This document shows positions 1-11,783 of a DNA stretch of 64,000 bases, in pieces (the stretch's first letter is position 1; every line of letters begins with the position of its first letter). Below the pieces are notes generated by a model. It had not been told where the DNA came from and ran no database searches. It saw nothing but the letters and a program-made list of their open reading frames with translations. The position numbers were made by a program, and so were the translations under genes. Source of the stretch: Neoechinorhynchus agilis. Taxonomy: Eukaryota > Acanthocephala. The DNA is taken from contig CM121341.1 in the NCBI GenBank assembly GCA_051530055.1, positions 10,664,001-10,728,000 on the forward strand, given 5' to 3'.

Positions 1-2584
1 TTAGCGCAAGATGAGGCATGAAAGTCAAAGATATACGAGAGAATATGATCCATAGAGAATGCTTTTAACCATGAGGTGAGTTTCGATCTCCAACTGATAA
101 ACCTCTTCTTCCCAGAGACCATATTCCACCAGGACGATGAGAATGGTTGTAAGGATTTTAGGGTAACGCGGTCGGAAACCAATTGTTGTCGACATCGAGC
201 AGCCCAGTAATGACTAGAGAGCACTTTGACAAGAAGAGTATCTCCACGAATTTTGGCTTGATATAATTGACGCCCAATAAAACGGAGGGATCTTCTTTCA
301 TAAGGTCTAGAAAAAGTTCTTTGTAGTTGATAGAGGAACAGATTAGCGGTGGTATTGATAAAACTGTTAATTTGAGGTAGGGAATAATTTAGAGAATTAG
401 TTAAAACCGAACAAGATAGAAGTGAATAGCTAATCGCTCTGAAAAAAGCGATGTTCAGAGGAGACAAATGAAGGACTCTCCTGAGTTTATTATTGAGCCG
501 ATAGACCATATTAAGATATCATGACCCGTTAGGTGGAAGCGAGACAATTGACGATCTACTTGAACTAGCAGATTTAAGCATTTCCTGTGAATGATAAGAT
601 CCAGGAAGGAATGGGTGTTATTTTTAGTTAGAATATGAAAGGATGGGGTGAGAGGAGCGGAGAGTTCGTATTGAGGTTTAGCGGAGTTAACTATGGCTTT
701 GGACCATTTCATTGAGGGATCGTTAAAATCACCAACAATGAAGTCAATATTGGCACGAAGAAGGCATTTAATGACATTCTTAACGGCCGGACGATGAATA
801 AAACCGGGTCGTATGTACAGATTGACAAAAGTGAAAGGCCGGCGAGTGAAATAAAATTTAAAGATAGAGTAGGATAGCTCATTTGTCGTGAAGGAAGATG
901 ATAAGGAGGGATTGAGAGAGGATTTGAAGACAGAAATTAGCCCTTGAGACGAATGTTCGAATGGATCAGAGATAAAGGAATTGTATTCAGGAGAATCAAG
1001 ATGCGGTAGGAGATTAAAAAGTTGAGAGGTATTAAAAATACTCTTGCTTTCTTGTAAAAGTAACATGGAAGCTCCCGATATGAGACTATTAATTTTCGGA
1101 AGATTGGCCGCCCCCACAGTTCCACTGCAACAGGCGCAAGTTTACCATTACCTGGGCTTTTTGGATTTTCTGCGGATCGGGCCTGCTACGGGGAATAAGG
1201 TCCGCAACTCCGTTATTGATTAGTTCAGGTTGCTCCTTAATGATTTGATTTACGAATTCCGAATCCCTATCTACACAGTCGTCAACGAGGTTATATTCGT
1301 CGTTTTGAGTAGAAATGGGTCTTTTGAGAACGGAAGAGCTTGGATGTTTGAGAAACGAGGAGAGCGTAATAGGAAGTTCCGATAAACGTGTTAACAATAC
1401 ACTGACTTTCCTTTCGAAGGTGATCAAAGCCTCGGTGATTCGGGCTTGCATTGTAGTGAACATGTTGTTACATACCTCTTCGAGGCGACACTCCAGCAGC
1501 TCCATGGTGACCAGTTGATTGTTAGAAGAGACAGGAGTCGAGTTCGCATTCGTGAAGGTTGGGTTATTGACTGAAGAAGTGACCTGAGCAGACGAAGCTG
1601 AAGCCGAGCTTGAGGAGCCTCGGGCCGGCGAAATAGAGGGAATATTCCCCCTATTTTTGAACCACGCCCAGTATCGCTTAAACTCTGGGCAGCCTTTGAA
1701 GAAAGCAGCATGAGGTCCCTGACAATTTGCGCAATGCCTCTTAAGTGGGTCGGGCAGCGATCTGAGGTATGATCGGCGCAGGAGCAGTGGCAACATTTAG
1801 CATCCTTCTGATTTTTGCAGTTTTGACACCAGTGACCCCATTGCTGGCATATATTGCAGCGGGGAAAAACATAATCATCTTGCTCACTGAAGGATTTCAA
1901 AGTAAAATGGATCGAGAAGCAGTTGAAGGCTCGAGGTCTGCTGGTGCAGAGGCCATCACGCAAATGTCTCATACCCTCAACGGCTGCAATAGAAATTGGA
2001 AGTCCAGATTTTCTTGATTTGATGAAGTATTTAATTGTGCAGCCGAATGATGATTCGAAAAGATCCCTATCCTCCTTGCATATGTCCGGTTGGAGTCCAT
2101 GAACAAGAAATTGAACCTTTTGCGAGGTTGCAGAGACCGTGTAGAGATTATTAGGAAGATTGGAATTGGCGAATTTAACCAGATTGGACATCCATTCATA
2201 TTTGGAAACATAAATCCTCATGGTGCCGGCGAAATAAGATAGTTTATCAACTCGTTTTACGCCATCGTTATTGAATGTGTGAGCCCAAGGAGTAATAAGC
2301 TTGTCGAACATGACTTGTTTTGGAAGAATGGGGTTAGATTTGACAATGACCACAAAAGGCCATCTTTTGGTAGGAAGAGCTTGATAATGTTCTGAGAAGA
2401 CATTTGACGAAGATGTTTTTGCTTTGAGATGGGAGAGCATTTGCTCACGATGTTCGATTGGTACCGACCCTCCGCAATTATCGGGAGAATCGGAGATAAG
2501 TGATTCATCGACGCCCGTTGACGGGAGAGCGCTGGAGACGCCGGTGATTTGTCTCCGAAGATCCGAAGGCACAGTGATCTTCAA
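1..2584 (-). mobile_element. LINE (non-LTR retrotransposon), ORF1 plus start of ORF2, cut by window edge
   Basis: Minus-strand LINE. ORF1 begins near 2584 and encodes an RNA-binding protein with a CCHC-type zinc-knuckle cluster (CNICQQWGHWCQNC, then CCHCSCADHTSDRC, then CANCQGPHAAFFKGC), the layout of Jockey/I-type LINE ORF1. The knuckle run changes frame near 1750-1770. ORF2 opens near 1150 with LRLLQWNCGG, the first motif of the APE-type endonuclease. It changes frame in a G run near 1120 and continues to about 455 with the NFND-like motif VGDFNDPSMKW and a late GHD motif. From 455 to 1 weak linker-like reading continues, so the reverse transcriptase should lie left of the window. With at least two frameshifts the copy is dead. 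Clade assignment to the Jockey/I group is inference. Confidence 0.85.
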
Positions 2585-2689
2585 TTAATTGGGTGGCCGT
2601 TTGCCACCCTCCGCCAAAACGTCGGTGCGCATTTTTGTCATCCGTAATCGATCGTAAATGCGTGCATACGGTCGATTACATTATCGATC

Positions 2690-4945
2690 GGTTTAGTACC
2701 TGTTTGCATAGTTAAATTGTCGTTAATTATTCGAACGTTGTTTTTTGTTTAATAAAACTCTCCAAGTGCAGTACAATTTATTAAACAAAAAAGCTGAACA
2801 ACAAGAAGCAAAGATATTCATGTCAAGTACGCTCGAGACAACCATGCTTAAAGTTACCGATAATCTATTGAAACCCGATAGATTACTCACAGTACCAAGC
2901 GATGGCAACTCTCATGAAATATTCGAACACTGGTTTACGACTTTTGAGAATTATATCGAAGATCTTGAAATTGATGACAAAGGAAAATTGATTCATTTGA
3001 TAAACTGCGTTGGATCGAGGGTATCAAATTCCAGCTTTTGTCCTTCCTCGACCGTCGCCATCACGCTGGCAGCATTGCCCCGTTGTACTGCTAGCGAGAT
3101 ATTTTGTCGAAGGAATACGCCGGCTCTTGAGTCTCCGGTTGCCTCTCTCAATTTCTTCGAGAGATCCTGGAGCAGAGTGAGTGCCGAGCTGCCGAGCGCT
3201 CCATACGTCTCTACCCCAAAGGGGACAAAATAGTGAGCCCTCGATAAGTGAAGATATTTCCGTATTTTCCTCCCTTCCGCTGCACTGGCGGCACCACCGG
3301 CGAACGGAATCACTTAACAACCATCAAACCAAAGCTCCTGAATGTCTAGCAGTCAATTACAACAAACGTGTTTTTTCTGTGGGAATAGACGCCATCCCAG
3401 ATCAATATGCCCTGCAAAATATTCCAAATGCAACAAATGCCAGAAAATTGGCCATTACTCAAGAGTATGTAGGTCCATGTCAAAGATAGCCGCAATCTCG
3501 TTACTAGCAATTCAAAATGATTCTCGTTTAACTTCGCAAACAATCACAATAAATAACAAAGACAATTTGTCTGTTCTGTTCGATACTGGAAGTTCTCAGG
3601 GCTTCATCGATGATCAGCTCGTAAAGCAACTTAATCTCAAAATGATATACAGACAAATGCCGGTAAGATTAGCTTCTGGGGATATAGAACGCAGCACGAG
3701 CGGAATAACCCGTTCCGACATTAGATGCAAAGGGATTATCTATGAAAATGTCGAACTGTATGCGCTTAAAAATTTATGTACCGATATAATTTTGGGAAGA
3801 TCATTTTTGAATAAGTTCAAGAAAGTAAAATTCCTTTTTGATGGAGATGGATCGCTTGAATGCATGGCAATGGATGGGTCGACCAATAGCGGTGAAATCA
3901 AGGAATTATAGTTAACTCCATAAAGTCTTCATTAAAGAGGTAGTTAAACGTATGTTATCGGAAGGAATAATTACCCATAGTCAGTCTCCTTGGCGGGCGC
4001 AGGTATTGATTGTTCGAAGTAACGCAAGTAAGCTTCGAATGGTGATTGAATGTGCATCGACAATCAACAAATATACTGAACTAGATGCATACCCTCTTTC
4101 AAAAATCGACGATCTAGCCCGAGAAGTAGCACAATTTAAATATTTTATGGCCATCGATCTTCGATATGCATACCATCAAATACCAATCAACAGGCTGAAT
4201 AGGATCTTTACAGCATTTGAAGCGAATGGTGGTCTTTATGAATTTACCCGGATTCCATTTGGTATCACTAACGGCGTAGCGGTTTTTCAGAGAATAATGA
4301 ATTCGATAATTGATAAAAACAAGCTGAAAGGTATCTATGCATATTTCGACAATATCATAATTTGTGGATCTACAATTGAAGAGTACGATGCAAATTTAAA
4401 AAATTTTAAAAAAATGGTAGAAGATCTTGGTTTGACATTCAATGATAAAAAATACATTTTCAGGACTAATCAGATAGCAATGCCGGGATACTTAATTTCT
4501 TACCAGAGTATAAAACCGGATCCTGAAAGAATAGAGTCTTTTGGCATTAAAACTACCAACAGATAAAACTAGTTTGAAACGTTGCATGGGAATATTTTCG
4601 TACTATTCCAATTGGATATCTGACTATTCAACCAAAATCAACCCGATCATTCGTACCACGGAATTCCCGTTGAATCAAGAATCTTTAGAAGCTTTTGAAT
4701 CTATCAAGCAGGAAATCGGGAATGCTGCTCTGAGCTGTCTGAATCCGACTGGACAATTAGTCTTAGAAACCGATGCTTCGGACGTTGCCATCGCTGCTAC
4801 TCTGAGTCAAAACGGAAAATTAATAGCTTTTTCTCACGCACTCTTTCACCTGCAGAAAGAAAGCATCCTGAGATTGAGAAGGAAGCTCAGGTAATTGTAG
4901 AGAGTGTACGAAAATGGAGACACTGGCTAACTGGAAAGTCGTTTC
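2690..4945 (+). mobile_element. Ty3/gypsy-like LTR retrotransposon fossil (broken)
   Basis: Fossil of an LTR retrotransposon on the plus strand. In order, it shows a gag-like start (about 2745-3010), a zinc-knuckle and aspartic protease region (about 3340-3910), a reverse transcriptase (about 3950-4540) and the start of RNase H (about 4540-4895). The domain order and RT type fit the Ty3/gypsy group. I see no LTR at either end. It is broken, with about four or five interruptions. The gag region is interrupted by a LINE tail of about 270 bp (3030-3302), and the 3' end is cut off where a Penelope-like copy begins near 4948. It is older than both of those insertions. Confidence 0.85.
3030..3302 (-). 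mobile_element. 5'-truncated LINE tail inserted in the LTR fossil
   Basis: On the minus strand this reads as a LINE C-terminus: FVPFGVETYGALGSSALTLL, then ATGDSRAGVFL and VQRGNAASVMATVEEG. The same sequence, with scattered substitutions, occurs at 28620-28890, and the shared block starts and ends abruptly. This is the usual look of a 5'-truncated LINE insertion. It lies antisense within the gag region of the older LTR element. Confidence 0.75.
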
Positions 4946-4947
4946 CC

Positions 4948-6199
4948 TTCCTCTTGAATGTGCTTCTGAGAGCGATTCCTTTAGTATTGGATAGACAAAT
5001 TCCAACCCTCCTTCTCATAACGGAATAAATCATTTGATTCGTGTCATCATCAACGAAGTGCACTCTTTCGAAGCATACAGGCTCGGCAGACGATTTTTGG
5101 TTGTTATGCGGATGGTAGTTACTGTCTGGGATATCTCCTTATTTTCAGCTCCTGTGCTATCCTTTCCCTACTCCATGCAAATCGAGCAGATGACATAAGA
5201 GAAGCTCTCCGGGAGTACGAAGTGACAGCCGAGATTACATGCCTCATCGGTTTTTGAATTGACCAGTGTGGTGGTCCGCATGGTAGGTTCTCCTTGCGAT
5301 AAAGTGAAGTGCTAACTTTGCCTTGTGCAGAAAGCTTGACAAGGACGTCCAGGAACGAGATCTCACCCTTGATGTTCTCTTCATTGACTGTCCATTGCAT
5401 GTGTGGATCGTGACTGTTAAGTTCAGCATTTAGTGAATCTCCGTTGTTGTATGAATCAGTCAAAAGAAATACATCGTCCACATAACGCCACTACCGATTA
5501 AAATGACTATGAAGCTCCAAGAAAATAGTCTCCGAATCCCGTATGAAGATGTCAGCGAAGGTCGGGCTAATGACGATACCATGGCTACACCATCTTTTTG
5601 ATCGTGGAAAGGATCCTCAAATTCAAAGGCAGCCATCCATGTGCACCATTGAATTAGTGTATAACAAGTTGCCAGGTCCAAACTTGGTCTACTGCAATTC
5701 TTAGCTAGTAAATTAGCCGATAATCGATCGTTTTAATCAGCGGGACATTGGTGAACATTGAGTTTACATCGGCCGTAAACATCCTGTAGAGCTTAACGTT
5801 AATTTTCCTGATCTCATTCGCAAACGTGTGTCCATCCTTGATGTGTGAGGAGGAAATGCTTAAAATCAATCGTAATAAAGCATTCATTATTTTTGATAGG
5901 CGATGATTGAAAGAAATATAACTGGCTATAATTGAACGGTATTGCAGGATGGGTTTGTGAATCTTCGGGAGGAGATAGAGAAACGCACATTTAGTCGATG
6001 ATGATCGTGTCATGTTGTAAAATTGAGGACTGATCAGAGACCGGTTCACCAAATTCCTGAGGAAACCGTTAAGTTTAGTTTCTCTGCTTCTCGTGGGATC
6101 TCTAGCCAACCTCTCAAATTTGTGCGAGTTAAGAAGATCCAAAGCCCTGTTTTGATAACCTTCCATGTCCACAGCTACTAAAGCACGTCCTTTGTCGGA
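4948..6199 (-). mobile_element. Penelope-like element copy 1, partial reverse transcriptase
   Basis: Minus-strand fragment of a Penelope-like retroelement. The RT N-terminal half (6172-5705) shows KCAFLYLLPKIHKP, YRSIIASYISFNHRLSK and TADVNSMFTNVPLI. The part after a frame break (5481-5119) starts with MDDVFLL and includes EISFLDVLV and SLYRKENLPCGP. These are PLE RT landmarks. A copy at 17822-19079 matches base for base apart from roughly 15-20 differences I could see over 1.25 kb, so both are recent. This copy stops at the LTR fossil and lacks the GIY-YIG endonuclease part retained by copy 2. Confidence 0.85.
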
Positions 6200-6205
6200 T
6201 TATCA

Positions 6206-6462
6206 AATCACAAGGGCCTTTGCAATTGCAGGGCCCGGGGAAATCCTGCAGAGTACCGTTGGCCACCCATTTTGCTAACCACCACAATAATGTTAGCCCA
6301 GCCTTGGCGGTGGGGGTTCTCTACAGGGCATCTGATCCTGTAGACCTTTCCATTGCCGAGGCTCTGCTTATTGGTCGTGGGGGAGTAGCAGGATCGGTGG
6401 CACCAACGGAGGAGTTACTCGATTGGAAGGATGAATTGTCCGACAGTTTATCCCTTTTCTGA
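6206..6462 (+). mobile_element. Penelope-like GIY-YIG-type C-terminal remnant
   Basis: Plus-strand reading LATHFANHHNNVSPALAVGV followed by DPVDLSIAEALLIGRGG resembles the end of a retroelement GIY-YIG nuclease domain, with a His-rich turn and an EALLI helix. A related degraded piece is at 22376-22690 (DPVELSIADALISRAVG). Too short to assign a subfamily. Confidence 0.45.
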
Positions 6463-6519
6463 CTTTTTCAGAGCGAGGGAGAGTCCCCGAAGAAGCCGTG
6501 AAGCGGCGAAAATTCGGAC

Positions 6520-7220
6520 AAAATTAAAAATAAAAACATCGTACTCGGGAACGTTTTGGGGAAAATCTATCTGTAATTTTCTTCTGTTTTTTAAGGGTTA
6601 GGAGAAATTTATTAAAATCCTTTTCACGCTTTTCAGTTGGACAAACATTTAGCTTTTTAAACTCATTTCCGGATAAAATTTCATTTTTGAGAATTTCAAA
6701 ATCATTTTCATTTAAAACACAATACCCATTCCCTTTATCTATTTTCAATATTTCAATCCCCTTAAAACTTTTTATTAAATTGATTCCACGCTGCATTCGC
6801 TTTGGCATATTCGAGTTGTGCTGTTGTATTGAGTCATGATATACTTTTTGAATTTTCCATGTCTCGATCGGTATATTATCTTTTTGCATCTGGCTCAATA
6901 ACTTTTCCAAGTTAATGTATGTATCCATCTTATTTCCATTATATTTAGGTATAAATTCTGGTCCAAAAGACAAGAGTTCAATAACTTCCTTTGGTAGAGT
7001 AACACTCGATGTGTTGATTACATTATTATGTGTGGAGGTATTGAAATAATATCTTTTTGTCAGACTTTGTAGTTTTTTAATGTGTCTTTTCTGAATAATC
7101 GCTTTCTCTTCATCACAAATATCATTTAACGCATCTTCTATAAGACCACAGATCGAGGGATCGTAGGTAGTTTTGATTGAGTTTATCTATGAGTCATATA
7201 ATTGCATATCCTTCTTGATC
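6520..7220 (-). mobile_element. Penelope-like element, RT N-terminal fragment
   Basis: Minus-strand reading MSFGPEFIPKYNG then KSFKGIEILKIDKGNGYCVL and EILSGNEFKKLN corresponds to the N-terminal portion of PLE reverse transcriptases (LSLGPKF, then an aDKG motif, then an iL..y..L block). It differs from copies 1 and 2 and is a second PLE lineage. Degenerate reading continues to about 7220. Confidence 0.65.
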
Positions 7221-7239
7221 GATGTTTTGAGATTTTGTA

Positions 7240-7473
7240 TTGTTCTGCTATACTTATGAGCACAAATACGCATTGAGGAGGCAAGATAAAAATTCTGCGA
7301 TAGTGAATCATGTAGATAACACAGGACACTCAATCGATTTTAATGACACAAAAATATTGGGCCGTAGCGACGACCGATACACTCGTATCATAACTGAAGC
7401 GGTCTATATTAAAAATAACGAAATAATGGAAGGCAACAAGCCCGATTATATCCTCAAAATGAGGATTATATAA
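7240..7473 (+). mobile_element. Penelope-like GIY-YIG endonuclease C-terminus
   Basis: Plus-strand reading HKYALRRQDKNSAIVNHVDN, then TGHSIDFNDTKILGR and RIITEAVYIKNN, is the conserved C-terminal part of a PLE GIY-YIG endonuclease (H..a.r..d..SAi..H...tgH.id, then R...Ea..I). It faces away from the RT fragment at 6520-7220, so the two are either separate insertions or were rearranged. Confidence 0.7.
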
Positions 7474-7823
7474 ATTCTCCATATCTTATTTTTACATCTG
7501 AAGAAGACCCACGTTGAGGTCGAAATATTATATACATTGTGTATATTCTTTTACCAATAAAATCACCTTTTTATCAACGAGTCCGGTCCCTTGTTCAGCA
7601 AATTCAGTTCCCTTGAGGAAAAGGTGTGTTTTAATTTATTCACAAAGTATCCGCGCTCTTCGAATGTTCTTGGTCTTAATTGTTAAAACTTCCTGGTTCA
7701 TGGTTATATGCTTTTCTGCAATTGATACTCTTAAATTGACGTACTCATTGACTCCTTAGCTGTGTGTCCAACACAATGAAAGGAAATATAGCGAATTTTA
7801 GCTTGAAACTCTAAGCCAGCGAC

Positions 7824-10800
7824 GTGTTAAAAATCAATGCTAAAATAATGGAAAAAACGTATTATAGCGCCGGGGGGAGTCGAGCGGATAATTGGCCCCG
7901 AGGAGGCCGTTTCGATTATTATCTAGCTCCGAACATTGCAAGAATGCGTGCAAATTTTGGTTCGCAAATTTGCTCTGACAATTCTTTGGATCATTTAAGA
8001 CCCCCGGATACTCCAGACAGACCGGGAACCTCTAACGTCAGCATTGGTGAAGGTAGAGATTTGTTAGATAAAATTCCTAATTCAGGTTTTGATGGAGCTC
8101 TGGGTTCATCGCTTCCCATAAACCAGGAAGGTGGTTATCACTGTGGTATCTCCGGTTTTGATGGAGATTTGGGAGCATCGTTGAAAAATAGGTATAATCT
8201 CCGACCAGTTAAAAAGGAAGGACTATATTTTTGTCATTAAAAATGAAGATCTGCTCAAAAAAGAAATCGGAATAAAAAATATCGCAAAAGAATTCGCCAA
8301 AGCTAATCCGAAAAATTCTAAGATTTTCAAAAGAATATTTCAATATTCCCATAAAATTGTCCTTTTTTCAGAAAAATATAAGAAGGATTTCCTGAAATAC
8401 CTATCTACCATTCCCTACTCAGATTTCGCCAGGGAATGCAACATCTTGATGCTAAAAGATAAAAAATATATAAGAAATCAGTTGGTAATAATATTTTTAA
8501 AATACTTTAAGCCAAATTGCCAAATGTAATGTTGGGACAGACATTGACGATGCATGTAGAAGGGACTGGTTGCCGATCGGATTACTTGGTTTTAACGTCA
8601 CCTTCGCAGTATTCAAGAATAAGATGGATGATTTTTTAGGGTTGGGGGCACACGGCATACAAATGCGGTAAAAATGCAGCTTGCACTCACTGCAGTGGGG
8701 AGCACCTGTTCAGTAATTGCAAAAAACAAATGCTGTAGAAAATGTGTTAACTGCATTTTGAACCATATGGCATACGATACCAGATGCGAGGACGCAAAAA
8801 GGTATTTGAATTTTTTCATTAGCAGTGCCAGATTTGAAGTCCATCAAATCAGATTTTATTAGAAATGAGAATAAGGAATTGAAAAGTTCCTTAAAAAGCT
8901 TAATTAAAACCATAGAAAAGGTTAGAATGGGAGGGGGCGACGTTGAAGGTCGAGGAGGCATTAAAAAGAGCTTTGTCTATTCCCAGCCTGGAAGCTACCA
9001 AACCCGATTCGGGACCGACCAAGAAGGTATATTCAAACAGATAGTGTTCGTTTTTTTACATGTAATATTGGGTAATCCAGGAACTTAGATAAATTAGATA
9101 ATGATTTGTTTGGTGGGTTTTTACAAGATTCAGGGACCTTCCATCATTTGGCTTACCTATTTATGAATGTTCTTTAACTAAGCCAATCTACCCATCAAAT
9201 AGCAAAAACTACTCCGGTGGTTTACAATCATTTTTGAGAAAAGATATTCAACCGAAAATGATATGTGAAATTCATACGAATGAGCACGTTATTCAGATAA
9301 TATCATCCCTGAATCCCTTTCTAAATAAGGAAGCTTATTGCGGGCCCCTTAAAATAATTTGGGTGAATTTCTACCGCAATCCAAAGTGTAACATTAGAAA
9401 ATCATTAGAGGTCATGAAAGAGCTCTTAGAAGTTTGGAAGCCTGATATCATGACCGGTGACTTCAATAATAATTACTTGAATGCCTATAGAAGCTTATTC
9501 TCATCTAACTATCTCACCGTTATCTCTCAAGAACCCTCGTTCCACAATTGGTCGCAGAGGTTTAAATGCTTTATTCACTTTGGAAATCCAAATGAGAATG
9601 AGCTGGCGTCTGGGTCATGATGCTTCGTTCTTCACAAGCACTGGCCGAGTCTCTGAAAAAGCGTATAAAATTAACACCAAATCTATTTTGTTTTTTAATA
9701 AATTTTTATTGGAACGAATTACCGCACGCAGGCCAAGGAACTGAGGCCCATTTCCATTTCCATAACTGAAAGAGCGATAGCATGGAAGCTCTTAGATTTC
9801 GTTCAAGATAATCATTTAATTCCGCCTCCACAGTCTGATTGAACAATTAGTTGAGTTATCTAGAGAAAGACAACGATATGTCAATGTGTTGCTACAATTA
9901 GACATATCGAAAGCATTCGATGAAATTGATCGCTCTTTTATATATAAGAATTTAAGATTTGTCAAAGTGCCTAAAAAACTTATCTACCATACTATAATCC
10001 TATTAGAGACAAAGGGGGCCTTTTTTGAGCTTGATAAGGATAAGAGAATTTTCCATCCTGTTCATGGAGTCACCTTTATCACCATTCTTGTTAGTGGTAG
10101 CTATGTCTTTTTATTCAAAAACTTCAAGCTTAAAAATGGATCTGAAATTTTCGTTTACGCGGACGATATTTTCTTTTTTTATCAGAGAGGTTTCTGAGAA
10201 ATATCCCAGAGGCAATTAAAAGTTGCTTGCAGAAAATAGGAAAACTACTGGGGAAAGCTCATCTGGATATAAATCTCCAAAAATGTCTTATTATCCCTAA
10301 CAACCAGACCAGAGCAACTAATCTTAGAACTTTAACACTTTTATCTAATTTTAGAGAGTTGCCGAAGGTTTCGAAAAATAGCAAGTTATTAGGACTTAAG
10401 GTCCCGTTATTTGGATACCCGATTTACGACTTGGGAAGGATTCGAAATATGTTTTATAAAGCTAAACTCATATTGAAAAGGGGGAAGCGTTTAGGTCTAA
10501 ATGATAAAATGGTGATAAATATAATTAAAACCCTTATTTTTGGTACAATTTGTTTTTTTATAAGGGGCAGACTGCCAGAACAACGATTAATGATGTTTTT
10601 TAAAATCTTCCCGATTGTTAAAAAGATCAAGTTTTTATCAGTTGAATCAAATAAGGCATTGAATAAAGATCTGGCGATTTTCTTTTTATCCAAAATATGG
10701 TTTTATAGCTGTAAATATAAATTCGCAAAACTTTTTTTTAATACACACAATCAAATGTGCCTGCAACTAATGAAAGCAAAGTTTGATTCAACTAATTTTA

Positions 10801-10868
10801 AAGAAATTATAATCCGAGACTTCTTAGAATCATTTGTACTCCCCTTCACAAACGGTGAGTTACCTTAA
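7824..10868 (+). mobile_element. LINE, degraded but nearly full length (ORF1 knuckles, EN, RT)
   Basis: Plus-strand LINE in several frames. 7824-8240 is an ORF1-like start. 8645-8815 holds zinc-knuckle spacing (CSGEHLFSNC-type and KCVNCILNHMAYDTRC). 9234-9620 is an APE-type endonuclease (IIWVNFYRNPKCNIRKSLEV, then MTGDFNNNYLN). 9886-10197 is reverse transcriptase with LQLDISKAFDEIDRSFIYKN and the catalytic box as VYADDIFF. 10227-10868 is the post-RT region. Many frame breaks make it inactive. It may be related to the LINE at 1-2584, but I could not align them well enough to say. Confidence 0.8.
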
Positions 10869-11145
10869 CAGATCATAGTAACATTTATAGGAAATGGAAG
10901 TATTCGAAACTAAACACGGCTAAATGCACTTATTCTCTGTTTTGATAATTGCGCAGAGACACAAAAGTGTGCGCAAAAAGACTAAATCTCAAGCAATAGT
11001 AGAAAAGGATTGTAATGGAGGTTCTTAGAAAATGAATGATTGTAACCAGTATGAGTTAATAAATAAATTAATTGGCCCTGAACTTCGGGTTTTGCGATCT
11101 CGCGCACTTGAGCTTAAAACTTGAATGTGAAAATCATATTTTTAG

Positions 11146-11262
11146 ATGACTGATGAGGCGAGGTTACCTCTCGAAATATCTCCAATAAATAAAATACGTA
11201 ATGACCGGGAGTATTTTCACTTAAATTATACTTTGACTAACCCGAAGGATTTTCTATAGATG
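11146..11262 (+). repeat. Short dispersed repeat with CTGATGAGGCGAGGTTA core
   Basis: Same family as 17280-17369 and 19075-19195. CTGATGAGGCGAGGTTA is followed by CTCGAAATATCTCC, an AATAAAAT block and a TTTTCTAT tail. It lies just downstream of the forkhead gene and is not part of it. Confidence 0.6.
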
Positions 11263-11415
11263 AAAAGTTCGACTATTTATAGCTCATTGTACATTGAAGA
11301 TTAAACTTCTGGTTGCCATATACTACGCTATTTATTTAAATGTTGTCAATTAGTGGCATGATGTCATTTTTTGTAAGTTTGTTAGTCAAGTTGATTGGTT
11401 TGATCCATTGGATCT

Positions 11416-11783
11416 TTACTGTTCCACCGATATCGACGAAGCTGTTACATCCTCGACTGTTGCGGGATTGCTGAGCGGATGACCAGGAACGACCGACCAA
11501 TAAGATTTTCTGGGGCTTCCGATTGTTGCAATCTTGCGAAATGCTCGATTGTAACAAAGAGTTCTCCTTACCGTGCTCTAAATTCGGACAAATCAATATT
11601 TTTTATAAAATACACATAACAAACCCTCCAAGCCTTGTATTCGCTTCCGTCCTGTCGAATAGCAAAATAAGGAACGTTTCCAATAATGTGGCGGTAAATT
11701 TCCTTAACGCTTAGTCGGCCACTACTACTTTCGTTAATGGCCGCGGCGATTATTGGCGCATAAGGCGGGCGCCCAAAGTTCAT
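11416..11783 (-). CDS. Minimal forkhead (winged-helix) domain protein
   Basis: Two exons joined by a 47-nt GT-AG intron (11578-11624). Exon 1 (11625-11783) starts at an ATG and reads NFGRPPYAPIIAAAINESS then RLSVKEIYRHIIGNVPYF, the first helices of a forkhead domain. Exon 2 (11416-11577) reads STVRRTLCYNRAFRKIA then SPRKSYWSVVPGHP, matching recognition helix H3 (family form NSIRHNLSLNDCF) and the W1 wing (GKGSYW). Recognition-helix substitutions (RRTLCYNRAF) are unusual. The predicted product is only about 106 residues and almost all domain, far shorter than typical FOX proteins of 300 or more. An in-frame stop lies just upstream of the ATG, but a spliced upstream exon is possible. Probable nuclear DNA-binding role by homology; FOX subfamily not assignable. 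Confidence 0.75.
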
